Under the pieces are notes generated by a model that did not search any database, was not told the DNA's origin, and saw only the letters and a program-made list of their open reading frames with translations. From Prostheceraeus crozeri (lineage: Eukaryota; Platyhelminthes; Polycladida; Euryleptidae), in contig CAJQUW010005587.1 in NCBI GenBank assembly GCA_907163375.1, forward strand, positions 1 through 64,000: DNA of 64,000 nucleotides, read 5' to 3'. Position numbers and translations under genes: made by a program. Shown in pieces: positions 47,911 to 60,330 of the stretch; position 1 is the stretch's first letter; every line of letters starts with the position of its first letter.

Positions 47911-48740
47911 ATGGGCCGTGATGGTGGTTCTGCCTCATCGAATTCGATTGACTGCAATTGCTTTCCATCGATTTCCGAAAGATCCATGCATTTTCTAGCC
48001 GTATATGTGTGTATCAAACTTTTTGGTAAGCAGCATGATGTTTTGTTTTCTCAAGTATGTACAGCAACAGAAGATTCTGATGAAGTGGAAAAGGAAGTAT
48101 TCTGTGAATCTCTCAATGGAGCTCAGAAAAAGTTCATGAACCAGCTTGTCATAATGGGAGACTTTAATGCAAAAGTTGGACATGTAGTCTACAAGACAGT
48201 TGCAGAGTTCTCAGTTAGAAGAAAAAATAAAAATGTTGATAGCCTAATCCAGTTCTGTGAAGTAAGTGATCTTTTTGTAGGCAGCACTTGGTATGAGCAG
48301 AAGAACAAACAGTCATGGATATCATATAACTCCTAGCGTGTTACATAAAATCAATAATGTCCCTCGGATGTGAAGTGTGGACCCTCAACAAAGAAATTAT
48401 CAGAAGAATAAACGCTTTTCAGCTTTGGTGTTACAGAAGAATATCGAAAATCTCATACATGGACATAGTGATGAGTTGACTCAAAGAAAGTAGCGACTTG
48501 CTGGCCACGTGTTGAGGGGATCTGGGGGAAGACTTATTCAGCCTATTCTAGAAAGAATGGCAGAACGGGACAGAGGAAGACAACTAAGAACGTGGGGCAC
48601 TGATATCAATGAATAGACCAATAGCAAAAATTTAGCAGAAACAAAGAGAAAAACTGAAGATCGAGTTAATTAGAGGCGAATGGTTGCCAACCTCCACATC
48701 GGAGAACGCACTTGATGATGATTATATAAGTTAATGTCTA
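47911..48740 (+). pseudogene. Endonuclease-type LINE with deleted middle
   Basis: The first part (47911-48336) holds CTATEDSDEVEKEVFCESL and VIMGDFNAKVGH, the box of the apurinic-type endonuclease domain in RTE-like LINEs. At about 48330 it jumps to the distal end of the reverse transcriptase protein: GCEVWTLNKEIIRRINAFQ, WCYRRISKIS, then, after stops and shifts, RLAGHVLRG and RMVANLH. The reverse transcriptase core (fingers and palm, about 2 kb) is missing. It ends in a short GAT run (48712-48721), a common LINE 3' tail. Similar text appears in animal genes annotated as craniofacial development protein 2-like, which are mostly LINE-derived. Confidence 0.75.
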
Positions 48741-49194
48741 AGAAGATCTTAAGGGGGCCATAATGGCTCCCCCTAATACTTCACCGACAAGAAAAAGACT
48801 GAGGCAAAAAGGGTTAAAGAGCGCCTCACCATCAATCGCTCATGTGCACACAGACACCTTCTACAGTGCGATAATAACTCACGCAATATCAAAGCTGATA
48901 TCATTGCCTGGGACAATGACAGTGCAAACCTCAGACTCCATGAAGCTGTTTATATAGATAAATATACGCTTGAGCTAAACAGCCGAGCTGAGATGGAAGA
49001 TTACAAAGATTTCTTATTTTGCTACATGCAATCTGTAGGCCCTTATGAATATCATTTTGAAATTTGTGCTTAGTTCATGTCATCAATTCATCATCTCTTT
49101 GTATTTCCTGATGATATTGACCGGTACTCAGTGAAATACGTATCGGAGCTGGGTGTCATTTATATAATTTGCAAACTTTTCATCATAGAGTAGG
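48741..49194. other. No feature seen
   Basis: A 64-codon frame at 48763 starts MAPPNTSPTRKRLRQKG but is not recognised. No repeat noticed. Confidence 0.4.
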
Positions 49195-50023
49195 TATATT
49201 AGGTAGAGTGGTAACTCAGCATTTGTTAAATCCCCAATGTGTATACACTTTCAATTTTATTAAATGAATTTCAAGTGAATGCAATTGGGCAATGTTACCA
49301 AATATGAGATATGCAAATTTTTGCAGTTCTGAAGAAATTACAACGGAATTGAATGATAATGATAGTAATGCAGAAGGAATGATGACCTTTTTTCAAATTC
49401 TCAGTGTCATGACAGCCTTGGAGATTTAATGCTTGTTAAATTAGCAATTGGATAGGTTCATATTACTTTCATGCTCAACCTCAAGAGCATTTTCTAAAAC
49501 GTGATCATGTCACAGGCAACTTGCCACCTGCACAGCAAAATCACATAATCAAAGACAATGATTTCAATTAACTTTGAAAGATGTAAATGGGTCCACATCA
49601 CTATTCAGATTCAAGATGTGAAACATGAATTTAGTGAATCATAAAATCATGCGCTGAAAATTGAATTAAAAATTTGAAACTTCACCAAGAAAGCAAAATC
49701 AGATCTTGACTTTTTCATGAAGACTTCCATCATAATGCAGTTCTTGAAATTCCAGTACAAATTAACTTAATTTCCGCTTAGTTAGGATGCTTATTAGCAA
49801 ATGTTAATTCCTTTTGATATACAAGTAGTTTGTTGCTACTTATAATGGGGCGTCATCTCGGTCGTATATAAATTCGCAAAATTTTGACTTTTAAAACTGC
49901 TCAAATAATTTTTTGGACAACGGGAACGTAATCTCCGCAAAAAACTGAATATTTGATATTAAAATTTTCACTGTGTACAGATACTTTTTTGAGTCGACAC
50001 TATACCTATTTACCTTACTCTAT
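49195..50023 (+). mobile_element. ATAGAG-TIR family, long copy D
   Basis: An 829 bp copy in the same orientation as copies B and C, with termini ATAGAGTAGGTATATTAGG and, at the right, CGACACTATACC...TACTCTAT. The interior follows copy C throughout. Confidence 0.85.
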
Positions 50024-51159
50024 GCTTTTTATATTTTCTATTGAAATAGACAATTGGCCTATTCTCAGATTATATGTTTATTTGAACATTAACATTATAT
50101 ATTTTATTAATGAACGGTAAAGACATTTTTTACACTTACAAATTGTAATTATTTTGGACAATAAATGATGGAATGAATGTCGTCAGTGGTTGACATAAGC
50201 GTAATAAGAGTAACTAGTCCAAGGCGTAATGAATAGTCGTCGGGCACCAGCTGGTTCCAACCGTGCGTCGCGTACAGCCGAGATGTTAAATTTACTATCA
50301 ATAAACTGCTACTGTATCGCCTAGACCAGTTACCCGTTAAAAACGAAGTAAAAAGTGCAAAGAGGAAGCTTCTTTGTTAGTAATGAACCCTTCAAAATGT
50401 TTACAAACTCCAGATCTGAAAGCATTATCATAAAGTTGTTTATCTCAAATTATTCAGTGTTACTTCAACCGTGAATCAACTTCTTTTGATCTCGTCTCTT
50501 CTATGCTCGTATCATGGGGCATTATTCCTCTTCCTTTGATCTACATTTGATACTTAGCAGTCAACTGAGGAATATCTCCCTTCCGCCTACGAAAACTTCT
50601 TGTTAACTCGTAACAAAAGGGAATGTAAGATAATTCCATGAAAAACTCTTATGCGCTCAGAGAGGTAAACATTCTAACCTTATGCTACCTGTGACCTCAA
50701 ATCACCTGTGTTTACATTTTACTTTCCACTCAAAACATCACTGTATCTGCGTCTCATGGGCGTTTTGGCAAGTCACTAAATTTTAGTCTAACTAGTCCAG
50801 GCGGGTGCCATCGATCATTCAAAATGTCTCTTCTAGACCAGAAGAGGAGCGAGACATCGATTTCTATAGAATTACCATAGTTACGTGCATTGATTGACTC
50901 TCGATAACATAGACATCTACATGTATGTATCCACGACAATATGATCAGACTGAGGGGACTGAACTGTAGTATACATAAGGTCCATGATAAGTTAGACATC
51001 TGATTCACCGCTTCGTCGTGCGCCTTCCTTTGTCAGGCGGCAGGAGGCCAGTGAATCCGATCTATGTGGTAGTATACTTTCACTCCAAGAAGAGGGAGAG
51101 AGAGAGAGATTTAGTTGTCTCAGCTTTCGCGTTTTGATTTAATTTTATAAAATACACTT
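50024..51159. other. No gene supported
   Basis: The longest frame is 84 codons on the minus strand (50754-51008) and is not recognised. An AG-rich run lies at about 51090-51110. Confidence 0.5.
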
Positions 51160-51242
51160 TAACCGGGATTCCCTTCACGGACCCCTTGGAAGAACGCTAC
51201 GGACCCCCTGGGGGTCCGTGGACCCCACTTTAAGAACCACTG
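51160..51242. mobile_element. hAT terminus, orphan right end
   Basis: Read on the other strand it starts CAGTGGTTCTTAAAGTGGGG and continues with a GGTCCACGGACCCCC palindromic tract, the subterminal form of a widespread hAT type. It is followed by CACTAAAA, which would be the 8 bp duplication, but no matching left end was found upstream. Confidence 0.65.
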
Positions 51243-52735
51243 CACTAAAAGAATATTCGAGAACTTGCATTCCCAAGTTTCAAGTAAGCTATGGTAACCT
51301 TGCATTCGTTGTTTGAAGGACAGGAGTCAAAATATGAAAGTCGCACAATAAACAAATGGTGCTCTTCAACAGTAAGGCTTGTGAACATGGTGATGAATCA
51401 AGGACGAGACGAACGTGCATTTTCTGAACATTCTCTTGATGTGTTGCTCTTCGAAATCGATGGACTAGGAGGCATGCAATGACATAGTTAATTTATTACA
51501 AAATCGCAGCTATTATCTCTGAAAAGTCTGTTTCTCGGTGAACGGTGACGCACAAACAATTAGTGAATGCGTGTCTTGCTTGTAGTCCGACAGCCGCTAA
51601 CATTTTCTTCTTAAATTCGCGCATGTGCAACCGATTGCAATTGTGATCAGAAGATACTGTTTGTTTATCTGTAACAACATCGGTTGTCATGACGTTCTCA
51701 TCATCTTTAACAGCAAATCGGTCAAGCTACCGGTAATGAGGAATGTCGTATTTCTGCCTGATGATGGGAAATTCTGTCCTAAAAGTGCAATGATAATCAT
51801 ACAAATGACAAATCTCATTTTCAGATTTTAGATATATGCTGAATCATTACGTTAATGAGTGTATGACACTCGGAAGTACATGGATCTACATAACCAAATG
51901 GGATTATGCGATGTTTGAGACTCTGTGACTTGCAACACGAATGGAAGGAAGTACAACTAAATAATTGTCGTTTACTAATGTTGGCTGAAAATAATAAGGC
52001 CGTGCGCAAGTGTACGAAGAAAATGTCAGCAGCTCTCGGAATATTAGTTCTTTCAGCACATTGACTGCAGATATTCACTATATATCAAGTGCATTCAGTG
52101 AATAGAACCAATGACGTCTTCTCCGTGCCTGCGGGGCCTTCGGCGCAGGGCCACCAATAATCTAGTTACCAATATTTATATTACATTTATTTTGCATTTA
52201 TCTTGCCGTGATTATTTTACACAACTTTCCCAGTTTTCAAGTCTGAATATCAGATCATGCACACAGATGAATTTTAGCACCGAACAGCTGTTTCACTCCA
52301 TCACACACATGCACACACGCGCTCGAAGTGGCAACTTGTTCGTTGCTGCCATTAATGCACGGCTGTAGCGCGCTTAATCTCGTCCACAGCGATCTGTTTC
52401 TGCTGAAATTTTGGCGCGGCGGCAAGCCAATGCAACAGAGCATGAGGATTAACCTATTGTTAGACTCTTTCTTCCATGACAGAGCCATAGCGGGAGAGCA
52501 GTATTTGCGTAATTTGCCGTCACCGCAGTTCATAAACAGTAGCAAAGACAGCGACTCAGCGAAGACACATTTCACATTGATGGCGAATGTGATCAATTAC
52601 TGTGGCTATAATTTCTATAATGTGCTTTATTCACTGAATTACATGAGCCATTGATTGTTGCACTCTGTCCATGCATGTGCATTCACAGAATTAGACAGGT
52701 CGTCTCTTCTTCCGTTTGACTAGAAAGGAAGCATT
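51243..52735. other. Unassigned stretch
   Basis: Frames of 63-113 codons occur on both strands and none is recognised. Around 52110-52150 lies the second copy (inverted) of the GCGCCGAAGGCC-type short repeat seen near 6366. Confidence 0.45.
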
Positions 52736-53205
52736 GGAACATGTAACCTTATTGAAATGGCACAATCTCCAGACTAAATACCATAGCAATCGAACAATGA
52801 GCAGCCATGTTCAACATTAAACACGCCACATTGTGCGAAGTTTCAGTAACTGCTATCAACCGGATCACACAGCAAAGAGACACAGACGATGTCAAGTTCT
52901 TCAGAGAAGTTTGTGAACTTTTTTCCATGAGCCTGCTAACTTTTTTTAAAATGATCGGATGAACCAACATTATTGAGAAAACTTTTGCGCAATGATCTGA
53001 ATTCTTGGAATCTGAAGGAGTCTTGGCGATCGGAGCATTTTGAAGGAATTCAGAGCAATCCGCAAGCGACGCACGACTATTTTTCCTATCTCTGTAAGGT
53101 ATTAAAAATGTCTTTTTGCCCACTTATTAAGTTCCTGCATGTGCCATCTGTTTGAATCAGTTTGCACTTCTAGCAAAGTGATGCGATTAAACAATCTAAT
53201 TCTGT
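52736..53205 (+). repeat. Coding-like dispersed repeat, copy 2
   Basis: Plus-strand relative of copies 1, 3 and 4, nearly full length (TTTGAATCAGTTTGCACTTC near its end). The protein-like text is cut by stops and shifts (an in-frame TGA replaces a Gly-type codon near 52960). Confidence 0.75.
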
Positions 53206-53509
53206 GTGTGCATTAGCTGTGACAGTTTCGGTTACATCGATATGAAGTTCTAGATTACTTGCATTGCGTTCTCGTGTAAGTGCACTTGATGCACATCTCT
53301 TTCAACTGTTGAAGAAAGATAGAATCATAGATATCAGATCATCAGATAGTGTCAGGCTCTTTGACAAATGTATGAGTTGCATGAATCATAGATGTCGCAC
53401 TGTGAGACCAAAGACTTTTTTACTTGTGTCACACGCAAACATTTCTTATGTCCTGAATGAACTGTGTTCATTTTCTTTTAACGCAATGTCCCGACCCAAG
53501 TTTGATTAA

Positions 53510-53708
53510 GGCCTCAGCCACACTGCGAGCTTTTCCAAGCGTTTCCGAGCAAAGCGTTTTGCAGCAAATATAAAGTCATCATTACCGCAGTTGTAGACTG
53601 CCACACTGCCAGCAAAGCAAACGAGAGCGATTAATAGCTTACGGACATACGTTTGCTGGAGTCGCTCAGGACGCTTGTGTTTGCTTTGCTTTCAGTGTGG
53701 CTGAGGCC
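53510..53708. mobile_element. Harbinger-type MITE
   Basis: A 199 bp element with 16 bp perfect terminal inverted repeats (GGCCTCAGCCACACTG), flanked by TAA on both sides (53507-53509 and 53709-53711). GGCC termini and a 3 bp TWA duplication fit PIF/Harbinger. No coding sequence. Confidence 0.85.
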
Positions 53709-53711
53709 TAA

Positions 53712-54227
53712 TAAGGCATTGAGAAATTAAGATAGAGTTTTCAGACGCTAAAACAGTGTGACATTTGATAAAACTTTAACATAGGTTAGAAACATTCATC
53801 AAGAATGGTTTAAGTTGTGTTTAAAACCAGATGTTCGGTTTTAAAAAAGCAAAGCTAAGCCAAATCACGATGCATTTCGCACCGTAAGCATGGCCACCGG
53901 TAAGCATGGTCACGTTCCTTGTCACTTAAACCATAGTCATGGCACAGGGTCTATTCAAACATTCATCAAGAATCTGTACGAATTTCGGCTTTTTATGTTA
54001 TTTTCGTATTGTGACGTCATTATCAGCTGACAGATGCTATTGTTAAGCGATTGATATGAAACCAATGACTATTTTTGCTAGTAATATCTGAAGTTTATTA
54101 TGACATTGATATTGTTTGAAAAACTTTCGCTTGAGAACGTTATGATAGAGCTAAGATAGAGTTTATCCGATGACGCTCCCTGTACAATCCAAATCCAGGC
54201 CACATCGACAGACAGTCGGCAGCCTAA
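53712..54227. other. No feature seen
   Basis: AT-rich sequence without recognised repeats or frames. Confidence 0.5.
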
Positions 54228-54470
54228 ATCTTAGAAATACATTGTTTATCTGAAGTAGAATAGAATGTAAATTGACTCAAGGTCGCGGCACATTCAAGGG
54301 AACAATTAAAAGCTTCGATTTATACATGTGAGTGATTCTAACCCAATGATACAGCCGCTGACAAGTGTATCTAAGTGAAAATGCGGGCGATTTAAGTGCC
54401 ACTATTGTGGATTGCATGAAGCTGAACTTTCATTCTAGAGGTTTTATTGTTGTCAATTTCTATGGCCTAA
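54228..54470. repeat. Dispersed repeat, copy 2 of an inverted pair
   Basis: Reverse complement of 7372-7628, recognisable over its full length. Confidence 0.75.
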
Positions 54471-54892
54471 ATCGTTGGTTATAGATATCTATGTTTAAAA
54501 GACGATTTCAATGCCATTGATTACTGAACAATTAAGTGTAGATTCTCAGCATAGTGTAGGCAATTACATAGAAATCGACTAACTGTGGTGATAAGTCGCT
54601 TGCATCACAACTGCAAAGAAGCACAGTGTAACAATTCGGTTGCAACACTCGTTGAACGTCGACAAGTTTGCCATCGACCGACACCCCTGATGCAACCTTC
54701 AATTGTCCTCTTCTTCCAGCGTTCATCTTTTCATGATACATTGACATCATTTGCAAATATTCCATATTATTGTAAGAACTCGTGTGGATCTGCATGTATG
54801 TGTTCTCACTCTTCATTATTTATGTATCATCAGTGCCCTCATTGACTCACCCAAGAAACGTGTTTTCAGCTTGAGAGAAAACGTTCTGATCA
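54471..54892. other. No feature seen
   Basis: Frames of 86-94 codons overlap on opposite strands; neither is recognised. Confidence 0.45.
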
Positions 54893-55086
54893 TAGAATTA
54901 GATTGTTTAATCGTGTCACTTTGCAAGAAGTGCAAACTGATTCAAAACGATGGCACATACAGGAACTTAATAAGTGGGCAAAAAGAAATTTTTAATACCT
55001 TACAGAGATAGGAAAAATAGTCGTGCGTCGCTTGCGGATTGCTATGAATTCAAAATGCTCTGATCGCCACGACTCCTTCAGATTCG
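54893..55086 (-). repeat. Coding-like dispersed repeat, copy 3 (truncated)
   Basis: Corresponds to the first ~195 bp (plus-strand order) of copies 1 and 4, then stops abruptly in GATTCG. It lies 270 bp before copy 4 in the same orientation. Confidence 0.75.
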
Positions 55087-55355
55087 TAATGATTGTCTAA
55101 TAGTTCGTCAGGTCTGAAATATAAAGGCCATGATCTTTATAATCATTGCTTGGCTTGATCTACTAATCTGAAACTGTCCCACGCTTTGGTGAATAGAAGA
55201 CAATAGGTGACAAAGTTAAGCGCGCCAAGTAGCGGTCAGTGTGCGATCAAATATAATAATTATGTTGATGCGTAGGTTGCCCAGACCGTTATTATCTGAA
55301 TCATGATACTTCACGAGTAGAACGATTATTCATTAATAGTCAAGCATTCCGACCA

Positions 55356-55820
55356 CAGAATTAGATTGTTTAATCGTATCACTTTGCTAGAAGTGCAAAC
55401 TGATTCAAAACGATGGCACTTGCCGTAACTTAATAAGTGGGCAAAAAGAAATTTTAAATATCTTACAGAGATAGGAAAAATAGTCGTGCGTCGCTTGCGG
55501 ATTGCTCTGAATTCCTTCAAAATGTTTCGATCGCCACGATTCCTTCAGATTCGAAGAATTCAGTGCATTGCGCAAAAGTTTTCTCAATAATGTTGGGTCC
55601 TCCGATCATTTTAAAAAAAGTTAGCAGGCGAATGAAAAAACGTTCACAAACTTCTCTGTAGAACTTGACATCGACTGTGTCTCTTCGCTGTGTGATTCGG
55701 TTGATAGCAGTCACTCAAACTTCGCACAATGTGGCGTGTTTAATGTTGAACTGGTTGCTCATTGTTCGATTGCTATGGTATTTAGTTGTTATTCTGCCAT
55801 TTCAATAGGTTTACATGTTT
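55356..55820 (-). repeat. Coding-like dispersed repeat, copy 4 (best preserved)
   Basis: On the minus strand a 65-codon frame (55714-55517) holds TAINRITQRRD, VKFYREVCERFF and FFKMIGGPNIIEKTFAQCTEF, and an overlapping 60-codon frame carries on with EGIQSNPQATHDYFSYLCK and SFCPLIKLRQVPSF. The two frames join by a single shift near 55530. So the parent sequence was a protein of at least about 110 residues here. Not recognised. Confidence 0.75.
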
Positions 55821-56596
55821 CCTCCCGAATTAATCCGTGTGAAGAACAGAATATACGAGGATGTTAATTTGTGGTTCAAATATTCTTTAATACAATTAAT
55901 CCCGATCAAACACGTCGCCCTATCAAAAGTCTGAGGTTCAGTTGAACTGAAAATGGACTATATTCTTATCGATAAAACACAATAATAAAGAAAGAAATTA
56001 GGAAATAATGAATACGTGATATACGAGGATATTTCCATCCCCAACAATTCTCATAGTGTGTGATGCCATGATTAATCAAAAATAAACGCCCCGTGAGGCC
56101 GCTTGCTCACCAGCTCACATCTGAAAATTAGCATCAAATTAAATAAATAAAATAAAGAACTAACATAGAAAGTACAAAGAAAAAATAGAATAATCTATTT
56201 TCTTTCCATCTCTCTCTTCCATCAACAAACAGTGATTGACTGGGGGTAATAAACGCAACAAACTGTTGTATTGTTCTATCTTCGAGACAGATGCTCTGCA
56301 TAGTGATCTCAGCTTATTGACTAAGACAAAATTGAGCGTCATGAGCAATAAGCATTGCAATTTCATTGTCATTTTACGTTTAAAATGTTTCAAAACAAGG
56401 TAGAATTGACAAATAATTATCTTAGGATCACAAGCTCACGATGAGGCTGTTGAGAGAAAAGTCTAACATCAGGAGGACATTTAAGAGGAATGCATGCACA
56501 TGTAATTGTCAATCAATACGTATACGGGAGTCTGAACTTTAATGTATTTTCATTTAGAAATCTAAGCTTTTATTTGTCACACGTACTTTCACTTCA
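55821..56596. other. No feature seen
   Basis: AT-rich sequence; a 77-codon minus-strand frame (56160-56393) is not recognised. Confidence 0.5.
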
Positions 56597-56963
56597 TTAT
56601 AATAATAATAATAATAATGAATGTATATTTTGCCAAATGAAAATCGATGCATTACATCAAATCAACAAGTGGTTACAAATAACTAGAAGTCAAGTGAAGA
56701 GATATTGCATACAATGTACTTGTAGAGTAATTCGCACATTTAGACCTCGGAATTAAAGCTTTGGTTTTGGACATTCGTAATTGTAGATTTCGCAAGCCTT
56801 CAGAAAGAAAGAATCACCACGTCGTTTCGTGCGACGATAAGGCAACAGGAATCTACCCGAAGATGATATCGGAGGTAACAGATCATTAAGAATATGATTT
56901 TCTGATCCTGACAATTCAAGGAACCTTAGTGACAGCATCTGTCACCTTTGAGGCAAGGGACAT
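56597..56963 (-). mobile_element. 5'-truncated LINE, copy 2, (ATT)n tail
   Basis: On the minus strand the 61-codon frame 56938-56753 includes RFLLPYRRTKRRGDSFFLKA and ends CPKPKL; basic residues followed by SFF near a C-terminus are typical of LINE ORF2 ends. It is followed by the (ATT)n tail (56597-56618). Compared with copy 1 it has about 12 extra bases (GACAGCATCTGT region, near 56932-56943). Confidence 0.8.
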
Positions 56964-57279
56964 TAACGAGTAATACGTACCATTGCATCGAATATGTAAG
57001 TTTAAAAATTCATTGAAATTAAGATCAACGTGTAACTAGAATGATGGTGTATAGACAAGAATTCATTGTGTAGCGAAAGTCTACGGTCTGGAAGCACGCA
57101 ACGACACTGAATAGAACAATGCAGTCTTGGGAAAATGTTGAAATAAGCTCAATAAAAATTATTGTGCTGATTATAATAAAACTTGCATATTCCTACTCCT
57201 GACATCCCAAGAATACTGAAAAAGTGAAAATATGATCTTTTGAACAATTAAAGTTGCTATTCGATGAGCATTATATCAA

Positions 57280-57654
57280 ATGAAATGTCAGAAAATGTAC
57301 CTCGTGCCCGATTCACCATCATGCTCATTTGCTTTCTTATTAGAAGATTGCAAATTGAACGATTTTCATTTTCTACCCCTGTTCAGCAAACACAACACCG
57401 GAAACAAGCTTGTCATAGCTCATTTGAAAGATGAGAATGCCTCCAATGATGTATGGCACGGTGATTTGCGAGACACTTGGATGGCAAGAGAGTCGATTTC
57501 ATTTCGACGCTATTTAAAAAGTCCACTTATGGTCTGTTGTAACGCGCACTTGCACAATACACACCTGATCAATATGCGCCGTTTCCGAATGGTAAACTAT
57601 TCCGAAAAAGATGTTAGCCACTATACATGTAATAGAGTAGGGATATATAGGTAG
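57280..57654 (+). CDS. Hypothetical ORF, 124 codons
   Basis: Not recognised. The frame is open from 57280 and runs 22 bases into the left terminus of transposon copy E, so its C-terminus is mobile-element sequence. It has no transmembrane or zinc motif I can name; composition is mixed and less repetitive than its surroundings. A frame this long is expected about once in the window by chance, so this is at best a candidate exon truncated by an insertion. Confidence 0.2.
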   Translation: MKCQKMYLVPDSPSCSFAFLLEDCKLNDFHFLPLFSKHNTGNKLVIAHLKDENASNDVWHGDLRDTWMARESISFRRYLKSPLMVCCNAHLHNTHLINMRRFRMVNYSEKDVSHYTCNRVGIYR

Positions 57655-58460
57655 AGTGTCGACTCAAAAAAGTATCTGTATACAGTGAAATTTTCGTATG
57701 AAAAGATTCAGTTTTTTGCGGAGATTACGTTTCGGTGGTCCAAAAAATTATTTGAGCACTTTTGAAAAAAGTCAAAATTTGCCAATTTATATACTACCGA
57801 GATAACTCTCCTATATAAGTAGTATGAGGCAAGTTGGATATCAAAAGGAATGAATATTTGATGATAAGCATCCTAACTAAGCGGAAATCAAGCTGATTAT
57901 CAAGGGAATTTCATGAATTGTATTATAATGAAAGTCTTCATGAAAAAGTCGCGATATCATTCGTGCTTTCTTGGCTGAAATTTCAAGTTCTTAATTCAAT
58001 TTTCACCGGCATGATTTCATCATGTTTCATTTCTTGAATCTGAGTAGTGATATGGAACCATTTACATCTTTTAAAGTTAATTGAAATCATTGTTATTGAC
58101 TATGCGATTTTGCTCTGACAGTGGCAGGTTGCCTGTGATATGATCACGCTTAAGAAAATACTCTTGAGGTTGAGCATGAGAGTAATAGGAACCCATCGAA
58201 TTGATAATTTAACAAACAACGAATCTCCAAGACTGTCATGACAAAGAGAAATGTAAAATACCATCATCCCTTCTGCATTACTATCATGATCACTCAATTC
58301 CGTGGCAGTTTCTTAAGAATTGCAAAAATTTGCATATCTCACATTTGGTGACAATACCATCTGTGTCTCCCACGAGTTCATTTAATAAAATCGACAGTGT
58401 ATACACATTGAGGATTCAATAAATACGGAGTTACCACTCTACCTAATATATCCACTCTAT
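57632..58460 (-). mobile_element. ATAGAG-TIR family, long copy E (inverted)
   Basis: An 829 bp copy in the opposite orientation to copies B-D, with both termini (ATAGAGTAGGGATATATAGG at the left; TACCACTCTACC...CCACTCTAT at the right). Confidence 0.85.
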
Positions 58461-60065
58461 ATACATTAAATTTGACGTAGAAAAGACGCTTAAATAGTTC
58501 GCATGAGTACTTATTAAAATACAATGCTTTGTTATAATTCAACCTCTACATACGTGCAATAATTGTTTTCGATTCCATTCAAAGACTTCAGATATTAGAA
58601 TACTGCTCCTGAAACATAGATTTTCAACTTCATTTTGCAGAATCCTGCTGCATATCATTTTTTGTAGTGTACCAAACATTTCTACGAAATTCTACAGCCG
58701 CATTTTGCAAAATATCAATTCTGAAAAGTGATCCTTACCTTTCAATTGTTTGGACATGCCGATGGATTACATTGTTGCGTCTCATAAGCCTATTTTGTCT
58801 GTCATTGATATGCGCTCGGCATTACTTGGAATACTTTAATCTCGCAGAGAATATGCTCCCATCGTGTAACATGACAAGAAGTGCTCTGTGGAAAGTATAT
58901 TATTCGATCATGAAAGTCACATCATCGTTGCTTCATACCAAGCCAAGAAGAACAAATCTTCCACTTCTTTTCCTCTAGAGGCGAAATCCAGCGACGGCTT
59001 CTAATAAACAAAGAATGATATTGTACGGAGGAAGACCGAGAGGTGCCCTTCTCATATTCTCCAATAGTTATTGATGCTTCTTCTGCTTTCTATTTGATGA
59101 AGACAAATCAAATGACCATCAAATAAACGATTTTTGTGAAAGAGTCCTAAGAGCGTGGACTCGGTCATCAGTTTAAAACTTCTAAAACCAACCAAGAAAG
59201 CCGCAATGCTGTTTAACTTTTGCAGCTCACGATTTTAACTGGTGAGGTGAGATGAAATAAGCGATTATGCCAATCGTATGCCGCGTAGTGATTCTTGTAG
59301 AAGAATGCATTCATTCTTCCCATATTCATGTATTATGGCTAATGGTCTGTTACCTGCTAGCATTGGACTTTTATGATGATGCTGTTGATTTTTTTGTCTT
59401 TGTGTTGTCGACATTTCATGCACTCATTTATATGCACATCATTATCATGTAAAAGCCATTTTATAATGTTGCGATTTCAAACGATTCCGAATAAACGTTT
59501 ACTTACTTACCTATTACGAATATCATTATTTGGGCTGTGCGCTGTGCACCGGTTCTTTCTGCCTACGTTCATTCTCGGGTCGGTGCACCGAAACGTGTGA
59601 AGGTCGGCCAATATGAGGTTTTACTGTATTGCTTCAATTAGGCTGCAATCAATTTATTCTACATTACAACAAATATGGAGAAGGAAGGACTTTAAGCATC
59701 AACTTTTCCAATACCGACGGGACACCAAGCATGCCCTTGTATCAAGATGTCTTTGACGGGAGGGATGACGAAAGCAAAGACATCGTTCAACTACCGTGAT
59801 TTAATTGCAGAATTGAGAAAGAGGAGATTAGAAATAAGTAAGACTTGACGTTTCGTCTCACAGCGACATTATCATGAGAATGGGACTGGCTAATCTACAA
59901 AAGAACAGAGAAGGCAGAATGCTCATTTTTCAAGCGGTTTGCTGTTTATCGGAGATTTGTAACTGTCAAATGTGTAACTACTACACGGTGGGCTGATAGA
60001 CAATTTTCAATAATGATATCATTTTTATTTCAAAAGGATATCCAAAATAGCCTATCCTTTGCGAA
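58461..60065. other. No gene supported
   Basis: Frames of 61-103 codons are not recognised. The string GAGGTTTTACTGTA at about 59621 resembles a TA-flanked mariner-type end, but no partner end was found. Confidence 0.45.
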
Positions 60066-60330
60066 TGGCATCTATTAAGTCAATGAAAGACACCAATGCT
60101 TTTGATTACTACCGAACTCGCCTGCGCAAGTAATGGAACCGAAGCCCGTGGTTGAGAACATCTCGCCTGACGACCATGCGGTTGAACCAGAGTCTGTGAC
60201 AGTTCGTTTACGTCGAACAGCTCGCCTGACCCAGGAATCGAATCGAAGTTCACGGTGAACACTACGTTTCTTCCTCTCCACTGCGAACTCCAATGACTGC
60301 CATTGAAAGTTTCTTTCGGACACAATGTAC
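60066..60330 (-). mobile_element. tRNA-derived SINE family 2, dimer-like copy
   Basis: The minus strand has a TCGATTCC-type box B (about 60234-60244 region) and a second, weaker GGTTCCATT box about 100 bases on, each next to a GGCGAG / CAGGCGAG string. CTATTAAGTCAATGAAAGAC at the left matches the flank of the family at 44.3 kb. It looks like two partial SINE units in tandem. Confidence 0.6.

Noticed and set aside
50178-51242. CAGTGGTTGACAT at 50178 as the left end of the hAT ending at 51242
   Set aside because: Only the first eight bases agree with the right end, and the preceding eight bases do not match CACTAAAA.
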